Of a stretch of DNA of 64,000 nucleotides, positions 51,401 through 64,000 are shown piece by piece (within the stretch, counting starts at the first letter, position 1; every line of letters starts with the position of its first letter). Source of the stretch: Cyanoderma ruficeps. Taxonomy: Eukaryota > Chordata > Aves > Passeriformes > Timaliidae. The position numbers were made by a program, and so were the translations under genes. The DNA lies in the NCBI GenBank assembly GCA_008694505.1, contig VZDJ01000047.1, positions 3,499,717 through 3,563,716 on the forward strand, in the 5' to 3' direction. The notes below the pieces were generated by a model. The model did no database searches, was not told where the DNA came from, and worked only from the letters and a program-made list of their open reading frames with translations.

Positions 51401-54204
51401 AGTGGAATGGGAGATGAGATGGGGAAACACAAGAAGAGAAGTCATTAATTAAGAATGTTCTCATTTCTGGAGAAGTGAGAACCCTTCCTTTGTTTCTGCT
51501 GGATTTGAGCAGTCTACCCTGACCACTGCAACTGTTTAAATTGCTAAAATATTTGAACAAGTTAATGCTCATCTGAACTTCAATTAGCAGTTAATTGGCA
51601 GTGCTGATGTAAGTTTACCTTTTTCACCAGCCCTGTTTGTATGAAGGGGTCACGTCTGGAACACACAAGAATCCAGTTCCTTTATGGTTGATGGATGTAG
51701 CTGACACTCTACTGAGGTTTATTTTGAGGCCAGGTGTGATGCACTGCAATCACAGCCTGCAAAACTCTCCTCACTGGTCATAACTTTTAATATATTGCTT
51801 TCCAATAAAATCTGCTGCTCTGCAGCACCTCGGTGCAGTTGGCTACCATAAAGAAGCGCTTCCAGTCCCTGGCAACAGCAGAGCTACAAGTTCCTTGGAA
51901 AATCAAACCTTCATTTCTGCTGCTGGTTGTGCAGGATGTGTTGGACTCAGTCAGGCATCAGATCAGCAGCTGGAACAATGCAGGCCGTGTACCAGGACAC
52001 AGATTGACTCATGATGGTAAGAATGGTCCTTAATTCCTCCTAACAGGAAAAAAAAACATGATTCTGTGTTTGAATTCTTTCCTGCGACATTCACTGCTGC
52101 TCTCCAGATCGATGACGTTAAAAGAACTTTCCTACCTGTCCCTGAGCGTAAAGTTTAACCTCATTAAGGGATGACTTTCTAATAAAATATTTTACACGAG
52201 GCATTCTCGTGGCAATCTTTGACAGTTCAGCAAGGCAATGTGGGTGTAAAGGCTTTTTTTTTTCTTGTGGTGCAGACAGTCCTGAGTGACAGGAGCACGT
52301 GGGTGTCTTGACACAGTGTTCTTGTCACTGCTCCCTGGTGGGTTTAGGGATGGTTTGTGGCCTCTGGATACAGGCGTGCAGCTTCCATCACTAAATGTTC
52401 CACAGGAGGTACTTTTGATCACTTCCCAGTGGATCAGATTGTTGAAACAAATCTCTTTGGATCCGTACACAGGATCATAAACCTCATTCTGTCTCTGGGT
52501 TATTAAAAGAGGCACTCTGTGGCCCACAAGCTGGACTAACTGAAAAGGCTGCTTTAATTTCTGTGATGATTTAAAGTACATCAAAACTTTACAAGAATGC
52601 ACAGTCAGGGATTTCTGTGGGTTTGGGGGGATTTCCAGCTCGTTGTATGCTTTAGTTTATGGGGGTTTTTTTAACTTTATATAGTCATGCAAAATAGACT
52701 TTGAGGAAGAATAGATGTTTTTGAAATTTAAATGAGCATCAATGGGGTGAGGAGGGGACCAAATTGAATAATAATGCTTGCTCGTGTGTGTGTTCAGGTT
52801 TGCTCAACCATAATTAAAAGATTCTAACTGTTTTGCATTAGTTTTGGATATAAAGCAGAAGCTGCACATCTTTTCCACACTATTTGTTATGTAGTGATGC
52901 TAATAATATATGTATTTAATTCAGCTTTCAGTTGGATATAATCCAAGGCCATGCAGGGGAACAATTAGAGGAAAGACTTGTATGAATAAACTTGATTGCT
53001 GTTAAGGTCTACATTATTACTCTCTGTAAGGGTTGCAATTACTTCATCTCCTTCATTCAAACTATCCTTGTAAAGGTCAGGACAAAAAGTGGGTTTTGTG
53101 GCAGGGGGAGAAGGTTGTCTTTTGGGCTTTTTTGGAAAGGAATTTCATCTCAATGACAAATGGTTCTTTGCTGATAGGAAGGAAAAAAGGAAAGAATTAA
53201 GTGGTTCAATTAGGGATGAACAGATTCTAGCAGGAAGAAGGTCGGAACTTGTCCAGTTTTGATGCTGTGTGTCATCTGAGCAGAAGTTCAATGATTCCTT
53301 CAGTGTTTGTTAATGCTGAATTCCATGATTAAGGTTCTTTAGGCACCAGGGCATATTTTGGCTGTACTGGCCTTCATTCAGCTTTAGCATTGCATTCTGT
53401 CTGTAGGTTTCTGGATTTGTTAGGCAACCTCCTTATGTTTTTAAGTCCATTAACACCATTCCAGAGTCCTGTGGATTTGATCTCATTTGGCTTGTGCAGT
53501 AGCCACATATGAGCCACATGCAATAGCCTCTTGTGAGGCGAAATGTCTTCACAATCCAGTCATTTGTCAATAAAATATGGGAAATCCCATTGAGATCTGG
53601 ACATTTCCCTTTGCTCTCCACACTGAGTTATGCTGCCCATGTTCTTCCACTTAAAAAGTAACAATAATTTTGTACCTGTAGCTCTTTATACAGATTTCAC
53701 TTTGACAGATTAGATGAAGTTCCAGACTGGGATTTGTCTCAACCTTTATTATTGTCTCCTTTTGGGTTTTTTAGGGGGGAGAAGTGTGAATTCCTGATAA
53801 CGTAGAAGAATCTATGCTGTTGTCCCCTCTTGACAATATGGAATGGGAATTGAAAGTAAGGGAATTTCTCAGATTATTGACATGCCCAGTCGCAGTGGCT
53901 AAAGCCAAAGAACCAGTCCCAGCAAACATGTTTAAATGAAGAGCAGTTTTGAAAGTTTACCCAAGTGTGAAGTTGGGTTTGAATTGGCCAATTGATCAAG
54001 CCACTGTGTGAAGCTGTGTAGTCCTTGGGAAGGTATTTTTTAGGCCAAGGTTTTCAAACAGTTTATGGTTTTCCCCATTGTACAGAAAACTGATGTGATT
54101 TATCTACTGTAGCTGTCAGGCAAATTGCTCGGGCTTCCTTTCAATCAGTAAAAAACTGTGAGGGGGTGATCAATCCCTTTTTAAGGAGCGTGAAGTGCAT
54201 TGTC
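45407..54204. other. Gene-free AT-rich desert
   Basis: Nearly 9 kb without a recognisable exon, RNA gene or mobile element. Open frames are short and overlap on both strands. Confidence 0.5.
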
Positions 54205-54247
54205 TTTAGAAATTGCCATTTAGAAATTTCCATTTAGAAGTTGCCGT
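54205..54247. repeat. 14-15-bp short tandem repeat, three units
   Basis: Three diverged units of the form TTAGAAATTGCCAT. Confidence 0.6.
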
Positions 54248-57200
54248 TTGCCTTCGTGGGCCGTGGAAGGTGAAGTGGGCGACCCTCTTTGAGCAGACCT
54301 TCATGTGGGTGGGATGGGTGCTCTGCCATGGGCTGTGGGGCTGTGCCAAAGTTTGTCTGTAATACTGAGCGTTGTCTTGAAGGTTTATCTTTTGCTTTGC
54401 TCTTAGCATGACTCCGATGTTTTGAGAAGTTCCATGATAATAAAACGCTGTATCAGTACGTGCTTTAGGGAAAAAAAGTTAAATGTTTTCAGATTATTTG
54501 CTCATGGGGTTTCATGCTCTTTCAATTCAATTCACAGTTCAGGACAAACCTGCTAAAGATTAACAAGCAGAGAAGCTATCCTTATATTCCAGTGATCCTC
54601 AAAATCTGAAAGAAAGGCTTTTCATAGTAAGTATACAGTTATTATTGGACTTGAGATTGTGAAATACCATCCTGTTTTACAAAGTTCTAGTGTAAAATAT
54701 ATTTTGCAGAATTGAAATTTGCATAAAGATAGAATGGAAGAATTCTATTTTCAAGTAGTGCTAAAATGTGAATTTTTTTTCTGCTTGCCTTGAGTGCCTC
54801 TAAAATACCATACACTAAAAGTGTCAAGCCTGCTGAAAAATAGCTTTAAAGCACTTTTACTTTTAATCTTCTAAATAGGCATGAACTCAGAAAAAGGTAT
54901 TCGTAATTTGTAGTGTAAACCAAAACGTTTTATTAAATAGCTTCTATTTATTATTATTTATTTCACAAAAAAAAACATGAAATACTTACCAAAATAACTT
55001 GCAAACTTAGTAGTAATGTAGATTTTTGCAGTAGCCCATAACTCTCTAGCTTAAGAGTGCACAAAGATGAAATATGAAATTAAAACTATGCCCTATGTAT
55101 CACTTCCATGCCTTGTCTGGCTTGCAGAAATTATGCACTGTCTCCAAGAATTTGCATGAATATGGAGATTCCTAAGGTGTAGAAGTCGCCACTCACAAAT
55201 GGGAAAATATATTTTACCATGGTGTAGATACCCCCACGCTTCTGGATTGCACCAAAAATTACCAGGTAAGACTGTCAGTGTGTTTGCTGTGCTTGGTGTT
55301 TGACAGTCCATGCTGAGAGCCTGACTTATGAAGTGTCAGCCCACAATCCCAGAAAGTTTGGGCTGTGGGCTCATGAATCAAACAGGAGCATAGGGTAGAA
55401 CCAATATTGCTCCTAAACAAATATGTTTAGGAATATCTTTTATGCAGGCGTTCACATTTAAGTTGGGAAGGATCACATATGATAGTGGTGTAAGACTAAA
55501 CCCTGTGAGGACGTGCATTTAGCACTCTTGCTCTGTGCTGCACCCCTTCCACCCTCATTATCTAACGAAGCCTGAGCTGGCTCTGTGTGAGTGCACCCTC
55601 CAAGCTCCACTCCCCTGTGTGCTGCAGAGAGCACCCACTGACCCAGAAGATTCCTCTTTCTCTTTTTGGGACGTTGCAGGAAACCAAAGTTCTTCCCTAC
55701 AGCTTAAATGACTTACTTTTCTCTCCTTTGCATCCTTCAGAAAATGGAATATCAGTTCCAATTTCTGATGTATAAATATCAAGTCATACTCGGTAAGGAT
55801 AAAGACCTCCCTGACATCATTTCTGTGTGGCTGGAGGAACCCACATAATCATTTGTATTTAACCTAATTTAGTACTTCAGACAGACTTGAGAGCTTATCT
55901 AGGAGAATTAATCAGCTGGTGAGGCTTAGAGAGGCAGCTGAGTCATTTTGACGTGTCCCTGCAGCATCAGGGCTGCTGCAACTTCATTTTCTGTGCAGAG
56001 GACACAATTCTGAGGCTGTTTTACATCCGTGCGTGGTTATGGGACTATTAGGGGTTTGTAAAGAATGCAGACACCCTTGCTTAGGAACCTGCCCCGAGCT
56101 CCCACAGAGCTTAGCCTTCCTTGTCAGTCATCTGTAGACAGATGTGGGGATTAACCACTTTATCTAATTAGGCTCCTTGATTAGCTGTTAAGCTTTGCAG
56201 TTGTACCTCTCCTCTCCTGCTAAAGCCTGACTTCTTGCAAGTTTGTTAATGGCATTCGAGTCACCCAGGGGAAACCCAGTCAGCACAACAGATCCGTTTG
56301 CAAAGTGTTGCCCCAACTTAGGTCACCGTCCTGCAGCTCTTTGTGTACGATTCTGCTGCTGAACGCAACATGAATTTTTCAAGCCTCTCCCTCACTCAGT
56401 CGCTGCCTCTCCAGCTCGTTAGTGTGGGAGCAATTCAAAGCTGGAGGCCAACTTCCAATGTTCCAAATTATCCTTAGGGGAGCCTGCAGAGTTAGATTTC
56501 CCTCGGCTGCAGCTGACCTTCATGAACCTCCTGTCAGTGCATAAAATTTGGTGAAACATAACATCAATTTAAACTGCACTTACTTCTACAAGAGCAGCTG
56601 ACTTATTTAATGTCCATACATGAGGCTGTACTTACAAGGAATTTATTTCAGCTTAAGAGACTCAGTCTTTCCAAGAATTCCCATGTCCTTCAGATAATTT
56701 ATTACCTTGTAGTAATGTATTACCTTCTAGTAATTTTTTTGCCACATTGTTCACGGCAGAAAAATCTCTCTCTTTTATTTTTCTGTCTTTTTTTCAGTAG
56801 GAATTTTTCAAATAATGACCATTACCTTTTGTCCCTAAGCAGGAAAAGGAATTTTTTAAGCAATTGTCATGTATCATTGAAGAGTTGAGGTGGAGTTTAG
56901 GACATAAATATCTTTACAGACTGTCCACTTCTACCTACTTGTGACAATTTAGTGCCTGAAGAACTAAAGTGACCTTGTGACTCAGTCACTTGAAGAAGAC
57001 ATCCTCAAGTGCTCAATATTGAGCCTTTCTCTCAGATTTCCTCTGCTAAATTCCTGACAGTCTCTGCTTCACCGGGCTCTCATGAAGTGATTCAGGTTCC
57101 TTATGTGGTTGTCATTCTACGCCCCAAACTAAACCACTTTCTGAACCTTATTGGAGAGAATTTACCTGTACACAATGGTGGAGTTTGTGACCTCTGCTGA

Positions 57201-59214
57201 CGGCAGCACGATGCCAAGATGAGGGTAGAAACCTTCCTGTCCTCGGCCTTTTGGAGATAGGACAGCCCAGAGGTTCAATTTATAAACACTTCAATGTGAC
57301 TGTCTCTATAAAAGGTATTTCTAAACATATTTATTGTCCTTACATATCTGGGAGCAATATTGGTTCTACCATATCCTCCTGTTTTATTCATGCTGGTAGG
57401 CGTAAAGCTGCTTAGAAAACGTTGAATTATTCCTTTTTCAACTGAATTTTCAAAGTTTGTTTTGTTTCATAAGGAGGTGTTATAAGAGCGTGTTTTGACA
57501 ATTGTTGGGGAGGGAAAGAGTTGAATTTCTGAATACTGGAAATTACTCTGCAGTCAAAGAAAAACGTTATTCCTTAACTGAGACTGTGTGCTTGGCAAAA
57601 GAGCAGGTACCCAGGGCAAACTCCAGAGGATCAATATGGATGCACTGACCTCAGCTGGCTGCTGTAATCTGTTTGATGCCTTTTTCTCTGTTGCTGAGTG
57701 GACTCTGGCTAATTACACGTGATTTCACCAGCATCAAGGAGGATGCAGAGACAAAACCATCCAGAACTAAAAGCTGTGCTGCCCAGGTTCAAAAGGTGGG
57801 CAAAGAAAATCTCTTTTGGCTGTAAAATGAGTCCCAGCGCTCCTATCCTTACTCTGGGGTTTTTTAGTTCCACATCAACTTTCATGTTCAAACTCAGGAT
57901 AGGAAAATTAGGTCTCCCCGAAAGCTTTCCCTTAATATGTAAGGAATGATCAAGAAAACTCCATATTAACATATATTTTAACATCAAATACTTGAAAGAA
58001 TGAAGTCAGACTTAGATAAAACAAACTCCTGAAAAGCAGTGGAGCCTAGCCGAAAAAAAAAATCTTTAAATGATTGGATTCTCCTACCTGTTCTATTTTA
58101 AAATTATGACTAGTTTTCCATTCTCCAGTTCTTCTTATTTACTCTTATATGGATTTATTTAGTCTCTTCTACTGCTAGAAAGAATCTATTTTAGCCTTTC
58201 GCATTTGCTGTAGTGGGAATTGAATATGATGAATGAAACAGGTAAGAAATAAGTATTGATTTAGTGTTGTGTTTGTGGGCTGCCTGGCATTCTCTGGAAA
58301 CATATTATATTATTCTGAGTTAATAATCAATTAGTAATAAGATTTCCATAACCCAGTAATAGCTGCAATAAAGGACAATTTACAGAGCTGGATATTGTTG
58401 GCTATAATAGAACATGGAGCATTGCTTTTGCCTACCATTGAATATTCCCTGGAATTTATCTTGTTGATAGAGTAATGAAAATGGTATTGACTATATTTAG
58501 TAAATATTACTGCATAAAAATCAGCAACCGTCCTGCCTTAAAATAAACTAGAAATAAATTGAATGCAATTAGTTTTCTTCTTTCCTCTTGTTATTAGAAG
58601 CTTCAGTAAAATATAATTGTGGGTAGGCTCAAAAAAAGACTTTGGGGAGCTGTTCTGAAAATGGGACAACTTATGGTTGCACGAGCAGAGCAGAAAAATC
58701 TGCACTCTGGTGAGGTGGACTTTTATGGTGCCAAAACATGGAAGGCAAAAGAAAATAAAGTTCTACTCGTTTTCAAGACTTTGTTAGTAAATTCCTGTCT
58801 CGGTCAAGATGATTTAGACATTTATCTCTCAGGCGAACATCCAAACCCACAGGCTTTCTCTTCCCCATTCCTTTTGAAATGTTCAGAATACAGAAGAGGA
58901 TTCAATATCTATTGAATATAAAAGCAGATTTTTTGAAGCAGTTGCCACATTTCACAGAATCCAGCAGTTACAATCTAGGTGCAACTGTATCATAATAATT
59001 TTCTTTCTTCTTTTCTGATTTGACACAATGGGTGGCTGAGGCCTTTAGTTATGTTGGCCTGTTTCAGAAAATTAATTAACATACTTAACATGCTTTGAAT
59101 CTGCTTGAGATAAAGATCTAATTAATCTGAACGTGGCAGGGAAGTATAACGCTAAGGCAAATGGTAAATCTGTGTTTAGGAGTATTGGCTCCTTTGTCTA
59201 TTGTGATGCATTTC
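54248..59214. other. Gene-free AT-rich desert
   Basis: Unique sequence with the 18-bp duplication at 56.7 kb. Nothing else could be supported. Confidence 0.5.
56701..56736. repeat. 18-bp tandem duplication
   Basis: Two 18-bp units of the form ATTACCTTGTAGTAATGT, differing at three positions. Confidence 0.65.
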
Positions 59215-59242
59215 TAATTCACATTTTTAAAAATGTGAATTA
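59215..59242. repeat. Perfect 28-bp palindrome
   Basis: TAATTCACATTTTT is followed directly by its exact reverse complement with no spacer. Confidence 0.9.
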
Positions 59243-61056
59243 AGGCTTTAGGCCATTTGTATGCAAATCTATTTCGATTATTTTCTGATGATTTACACTT
59301 GGAGTTTGTGTGTGATATGCTGTAGATGAAATTCAGTAGAACTCTTTTTTCTTCATAAAATTAACTCCCCTATTTTCAAGAGTGTTAAATACTGTGACTT
59401 GCTGTTCTTTTCATACCAGGCTGTGGGCTTGATAGTAAACAGAAGCCACATAATGTATTTAAAACCACAAAGGATATGGTTTCTAAGGAAAGTTTACTAT
59501 ATTAAATGGTAGATATTTTCTCTATCCAGGCAATTACCCTCTAGGTTTCTGAAGAATCGTAAAGAATTCTCAAAAGACTATTATTTCAATTTGTAGAACT
59601 GAACTGTCAGGAATTAATTTTTAAAACAGTCTTTACTCTAGCTATGTCCTTTTAAATAAAACCTATTGGATAAGACACTGGAAGCTTTCAAAGTATTTTC
59701 TCTTCATCACAGCATTGTAGCCCAGACTCAGCAAAGCACATTAATCTGTGAACAAAAATAAGTCTGTGCATAAGTCCTTTTCTAGATGCAAAACCACTTC
59801 AACATATGGACAAATTCTTCAGTAATATTGCAGCTTATATCAGTGGTTTAAAGTGCTGGCAAACTGAAACATATTATAAAGCATCTGGCTGGAAAGGGCC
59901 TGAAAATGTAAATTCTATCTGTGCAAGGCCAGAACTTTGAGGATTTAGGAATCTGTACCCTTCTGGAGTTCTTATCTGATTTTTAGTCTTACCAGTGGAA
60001 CATGCAAACATTTTCTGCCCACTGGGATGCTTGTAATCCCATTTCTAATAATCAGGGAAAAAATGTAAGCTGCCTGTTTAGAATGCCTTGTTGATAAGCA
60101 TTTCAACAGGATGATTCAAAACTTACACTGTGCTGGATTATCTGGGCTTGATTTCCCTGTCAAAGAAGCATTTTGCATGTGACAAGTTTTTCTGTGCTAC
60201 TATGCCATTGAATTTTGTTTAAAAGAAATGTTTTTGTGTCTGATTGTACTCCTGAAAATGCCATTGCATGCACAATGTAAGAAATTATTACTTTTTCCCA
60301 TTTTTTCTGCCTAACTTACAATGTGTTCGAGGCTGCATACTGCATACATAATAGGAAAAGAATTATTTTAGTACAAATGATCTTTTCAACAGTCCTCCGT
60401 TCCCCTACATTTTTTAGTTTATTGAATGGCTGATAAAAATGATATGCTGCCTGTTTGAGAGAGGCAGAATAAAAAGGACATACTTGATCCTTGTCAATAC
60501 TTCTGCCTTTTACAAAAACTCTTCAGAAACTCAAGATGTATGATTACCTTAAATTGTCCTTTCTTTCTGGCTCATTCAATAACCTATTTCCATATTTATG
60601 AAAAACACGTGGAATTCAAAAATGTGGCGGATGTGGCCTTATAGCTGAGTTTAATCATCAGCAATTAGAACTATATCAACTATAAATATATATATACTTA
60701 GAGCTATATCATTTAGAACTATCTTGTGCATTAGCCAAAATGTTCCCGGTTGTGATATAAAATTCAAAACATGGAAAATCAAATCTTTGAGGGGAAAAAA
60801 AAAAAAAGATTGTATTCTTCAGTTTGTGAGGGACGTGATCGATTACAACTGCTCATTTCAGGAAACGGCAAAGCCTGATTTGGAAGGAGCTTTTCTAAAT
60901 AAATTGCAAACCCAAGCCTAATCCATGACGCCTAAATTTTATCACGAACAAAATGAAAAGTCTGCCTTCTAAACTGGCACACTGAGAACTTTGGATGGAT
61001 TTCCTTGGTGTCTGGCAAGAGGAGGATGCTTGGCTGTGGCAGAGGTGGCTGAGCAG
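59243..61056. other. Gene-free AT-rich DNA
   Basis: A short TA-rich tract near 60.69 kb and a poly-A run near 60.80 kb. No gene recognised. Confidence 0.5.
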
Positions 61057-61500
61057 GTGTTAAGGTTCTGCCTCCTTTTTTTTTCTTGTCGAGGTTGGGT
61101 TAAATACACAGAAAATGTGTGTTTTGTGTTTGGACTTGGATATTTATTATTCCTTATCTATTTACAGACTCACCAGCTGTGAGCTCTAACTAGCAAGTTG
61201 GAGAAATGAGGTAAAACAGAGCACCTCTAACTCTTTCCAAGGCTGTTTAAGTGATAATTACCCAATAACGAGGTGACACCTACATTATTTGCATTTCTGA
61301 CCCAACAATGACCACCCAAGGCCTGCAATGCAGACCATTTTCACCCAATTACAGAAAACCACCCAAACCCATGAAGAAGAAGGAAGAAGGTGGTGAAGAA
61401 AAAGGAAGAAGGTAAAGAAGGACTCAGACAAAGCCTAAAATCCTCCATCTTGACTCACACGCATTACTATACACTAAAATCTTAAATCGGGATTCTTAAG
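61057..61500 (+). mobile_element. LTR-type element, family B
   Basis: The element starts near TGTTAAGGTTCTGCC. It contains CCCAATAACGAGGTGACACC, a purine-rich GAAGAAGAAGG tract (61373-61425), and the shared block CCTCCATCTTGACTCACAC with TTACTATACACTAAAA. Layout and wording match a passerine LTR I know from memory. I found no target duplication, so the ends are estimates. Confidence 0.55.
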
Positions 61501-64000
61501 CCAGTAAATGCCAATATAGACATTTCTATTAAGATTCAATTGAGTTTTAAATAGTTTTGAGTAATCTCTGACTTCACAATGGAAAGAGTCATGCTCACCT
61601 GGTTTACATGCAGGAATACACTCAAACAGCATATCTGAAGTGTAAATAAATGATTCTATGTCTAATAAGAAGAACTTACAGAAAGGAGATCCTTTATTCC
61701 ATTTAACAATCATGTCTTCATTAACAAAGTGTTTAAACTTCACTCAATAAGGGTAAAAATGTTGCCAAGGAAAATATGGTGTATTGTCTGGAATTGTAGC
61801 AACAGGAAAATTATAGTAAAAAGTACTCTAATGTCAATGAAATATCTCTTATGAGGTAGTTCTCACTTCTTTTGTCTTTTTCAGGTTATCTACAGTGATG
61901 TTTATTCTTCTTTTTGGCCTTTTTTTTTTCCCCATGGCAATCCTCCAAAAATAAAATGAAACCTTCTCTTTTCCTCCTGTTACTAAGGACAAAGGCTCTC
62001 TCTAAACACGACACAATACAATTTTGGTAGGGAAAAAAAAGAGTGCTGTGCTCTATAGAAGAAAGTACCCATAGGGGACTACAATCAAAAGACAGTATGA
62101 ACTTGATCAGAAACAAAGGGAAAAGGAACTGTGACTCAGTGGTGGGTTTTCTCTTTTTGTTTTTTTTTTTAATAATTCAGGAACAAATCACACTGTTGGC
62201 TTCAGGAGCCAGCAATTCCCCTCCTGGATAAGTGTCTTGGATAAAAAATTACTCAGTACTCCATTTCCAACAAAGAATGGAGGCAGCAGAAGAGAGAGAG
62301 AACATTTACCCTACCTGGCATGTAACAGTTCTGATAAATGCAGCTCACAAAGTTCAGTGCTTCTGTTCCCTTTGATGCCCAAAGAACTGAGAATTTAATC
62401 TTTGGTTCAACTGCTGCCATCAGCAGCTCATGTGTTTTTGGTACCACTGAGAAGTTCCATCCAGGACATGAAAGTCTGAGAGACTCAGAGCCATCAACCC
62501 CAAGGCCAGCAGCCTGCAGTGATGCAGCTTTTGTCGCTCAGGTAGACTGACAGACTGATATTAATTTAATCTAGACTAGGCTCTGCTTATGCCTTCTGCT
62601 CCTATTTTGCTGTCATGTGTTTCAATTCAGAAACTGGGAAAATTAGGCCAAATAATTGCTTGTTCATATCAATGAAATAGATAAGGAGAGCACAGGGCAA
62701 GATTAGGGAGATAACAGAATTAAGTAAATATGGCTTTCATGCTGGAAAACTTAAATTACTTCTTCTTAAGTGTGACCAGGCATGAAAATACCTTTCCCAA
62801 GGATATTACCTGATAGGCATCTTAATAATAAACTCCTGACCTCAAATAGATTTCATAATTTATTATTCTGTGATATGTTTTTAGAGGTGATGATTGGTTT
62901 CTAACTTCGCTCTGCTTTGTCTTGCACAGGACATATAAACCTTAAACTTGTAACTTGCCATGAAGGGCAGCTTGATCTGATGAAGGAGCATTATCCTGTG
63001 GCTAAAGAGTTTAGCACATTCTGCTCCTAGGAAATAATCTTGTTTTCCTTTTACTGAGATCCTCTGTGGACTGAGTGGGCTCATCCTGTTCTTGAGGATC
63101 TTGTTCCCTTTTGCATTTCCTGGGGACTTGTGGCTTGGTGGCATCAGGAAAGCCCTTCCAGCAGGGGAAGGACTGTGGAAATGCACCCCACACTCCCAAA
63201 TAGGGAAAGAGTTTCAGTTTACCTCTAGACATTTCAGGAAGTTTACCTGGATTTTTCCACGCCCTCCTGGCAGTGACCGGGTCAGGGCCAGCACGAGAAC
63301 AGGGATTGGGCTCCGAGTGTAACTCAAAGCCTGTTGTGAATTTCATTGGCAGAAGGGGCCAGGTTGTCCCTCTTATAACATTCAGTATTTAGGAAGCAGC
63401 CCAAAGGAAGTGAGAGGCTTTTTGGAGTGTTTCTAGCAGGGTGTCAGAGGTTTATCAGACACCTGCGTGCGGCTTTTCATTTGTTTTCTGTAACGTTTGT
63501 TATTTTGTTATTTTTCCCTATGAAACATTTTGCTTTACCAAACACCTCTGAAGAACAGTCTCGCTCAAATTATTTCAAGCCAGTATGTAAGGGCTGGGCC
63601 CTCAGAGATTGATACATGGACACTTGGTTTATTAGACTCTGACCAGGTGTTAACCTGTACCCAGCACACCTCCCTGCTAAAGGCAATTGCTGGGCAGGGG
63701 AAAGGGAGGCAGGTTATCACAGCAGCCCCCAGCCCATGGCTGTGAGTGGACGTGACTGAGAATCATCAAAACTTGAAATCATTCTGCTGCTTTGTATGTG
63801 CTGCTGAAACAGGGATGAATTTCATGACATATCAGATGCTTGGTCTCTGTCAGAGTTAAGGTCTATTCGCTCAGCCATTCAAAAAAAAAATTGCAACTCA
63901 TTATAAGTTAGGAAAACTTTTTATTTGATGTCAATTTACATCTATATCTTAAATCTTTGCCATGATATCCATTCTCTCTGCTTGTCTAAGCTGATGTTTT
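61501..64000. other. Gene-free DNA
   Basis: A GC-richer patch at about 63.05-63.33 kb is open on both strands but matches nothing I know. The rest is AT-rich unique sequence. Confidence 0.45.

Noticed and set aside
58951..58990. Possible CR1 tail (TTTCACAGAATCC)
   Set aside because: Only the first dozen bases fit; the sequence that follows does not match a CR1 3' UTR.
61373..61425. GAA-rich tract as an independent microsatellite
   Set aside because: The purine-rich stretch appears to be part of the LTR family itself.
1..64000. tRNA, rRNA, snRNA, CRISPR arrays or operons
   Set aside because: I looked for characteristic motifs and regular spaced repeats on both strands and found none I could support.

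Overview
The window looks like avian, probably songbird, nuclear DNA. It is AT-rich, has no bacterial-style gene packing, and carries CR1 LINE fragments plus several ERV LTRs of kinds I know from bird genomes. Placing it in passerines rests on memory of LTR sequence, so it is less certain than placing it in birds.

I can support one intact protein gene. It is an intronless testis-specific serine kinase (TSSK1/2-like, 324 aa) on the minus strand at 10183-11157, in a short GC-richer island. The rest of the window is a gene desert. Nearly all other open frames are short, unrecognisable, or open only from GTG/TTG.

Layout: 1-7.2 kb, unique AT-rich DNA. 7.2-7.6 kb, an old CR1 3' end (+). 10.0-12.3 kb, the kinase with a candidate poly(A) signal, a CRE-like site, a solo LTR just upstream in the same orientation as the gene (TATA and CCAAT boxes aimed at the kinase), then an opposite-strand LTR. 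15.4 kb, a 32-bp duplication split by an ambiguous base. 25.6-26.0 kb and 42.0-42.4 kb, two solo LTRs of one family in opposite orientation, each with its own 4-bp target duplication. 28.7-29.0 kb, a CR1 (-) in which reverse-transcriptase sequence runs straight into the 3' UTR. 32.3 kb, a 20-bp minisatellite. 36.0 kb, a 61-bp tandem duplication. 39.0-39.5 kb, probable LTR-derived sequence. 43.2-43.4 and 61.1-61.5 kb, two LTR-type sequences sharing a motif. 44.2-44.6 kb, a 38-bp minisatellite beside a CR1 remnant. 59.2 kb, a perfect 28-bp palindrome.

The most interesting arrangement is the kinase with its LTR: a germline-type kinase gene whose only obvious core promoter lies inside a solo LTR about 240 bp upstream of its ATG. 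I found no multi-gene operon-like or defence-like system.
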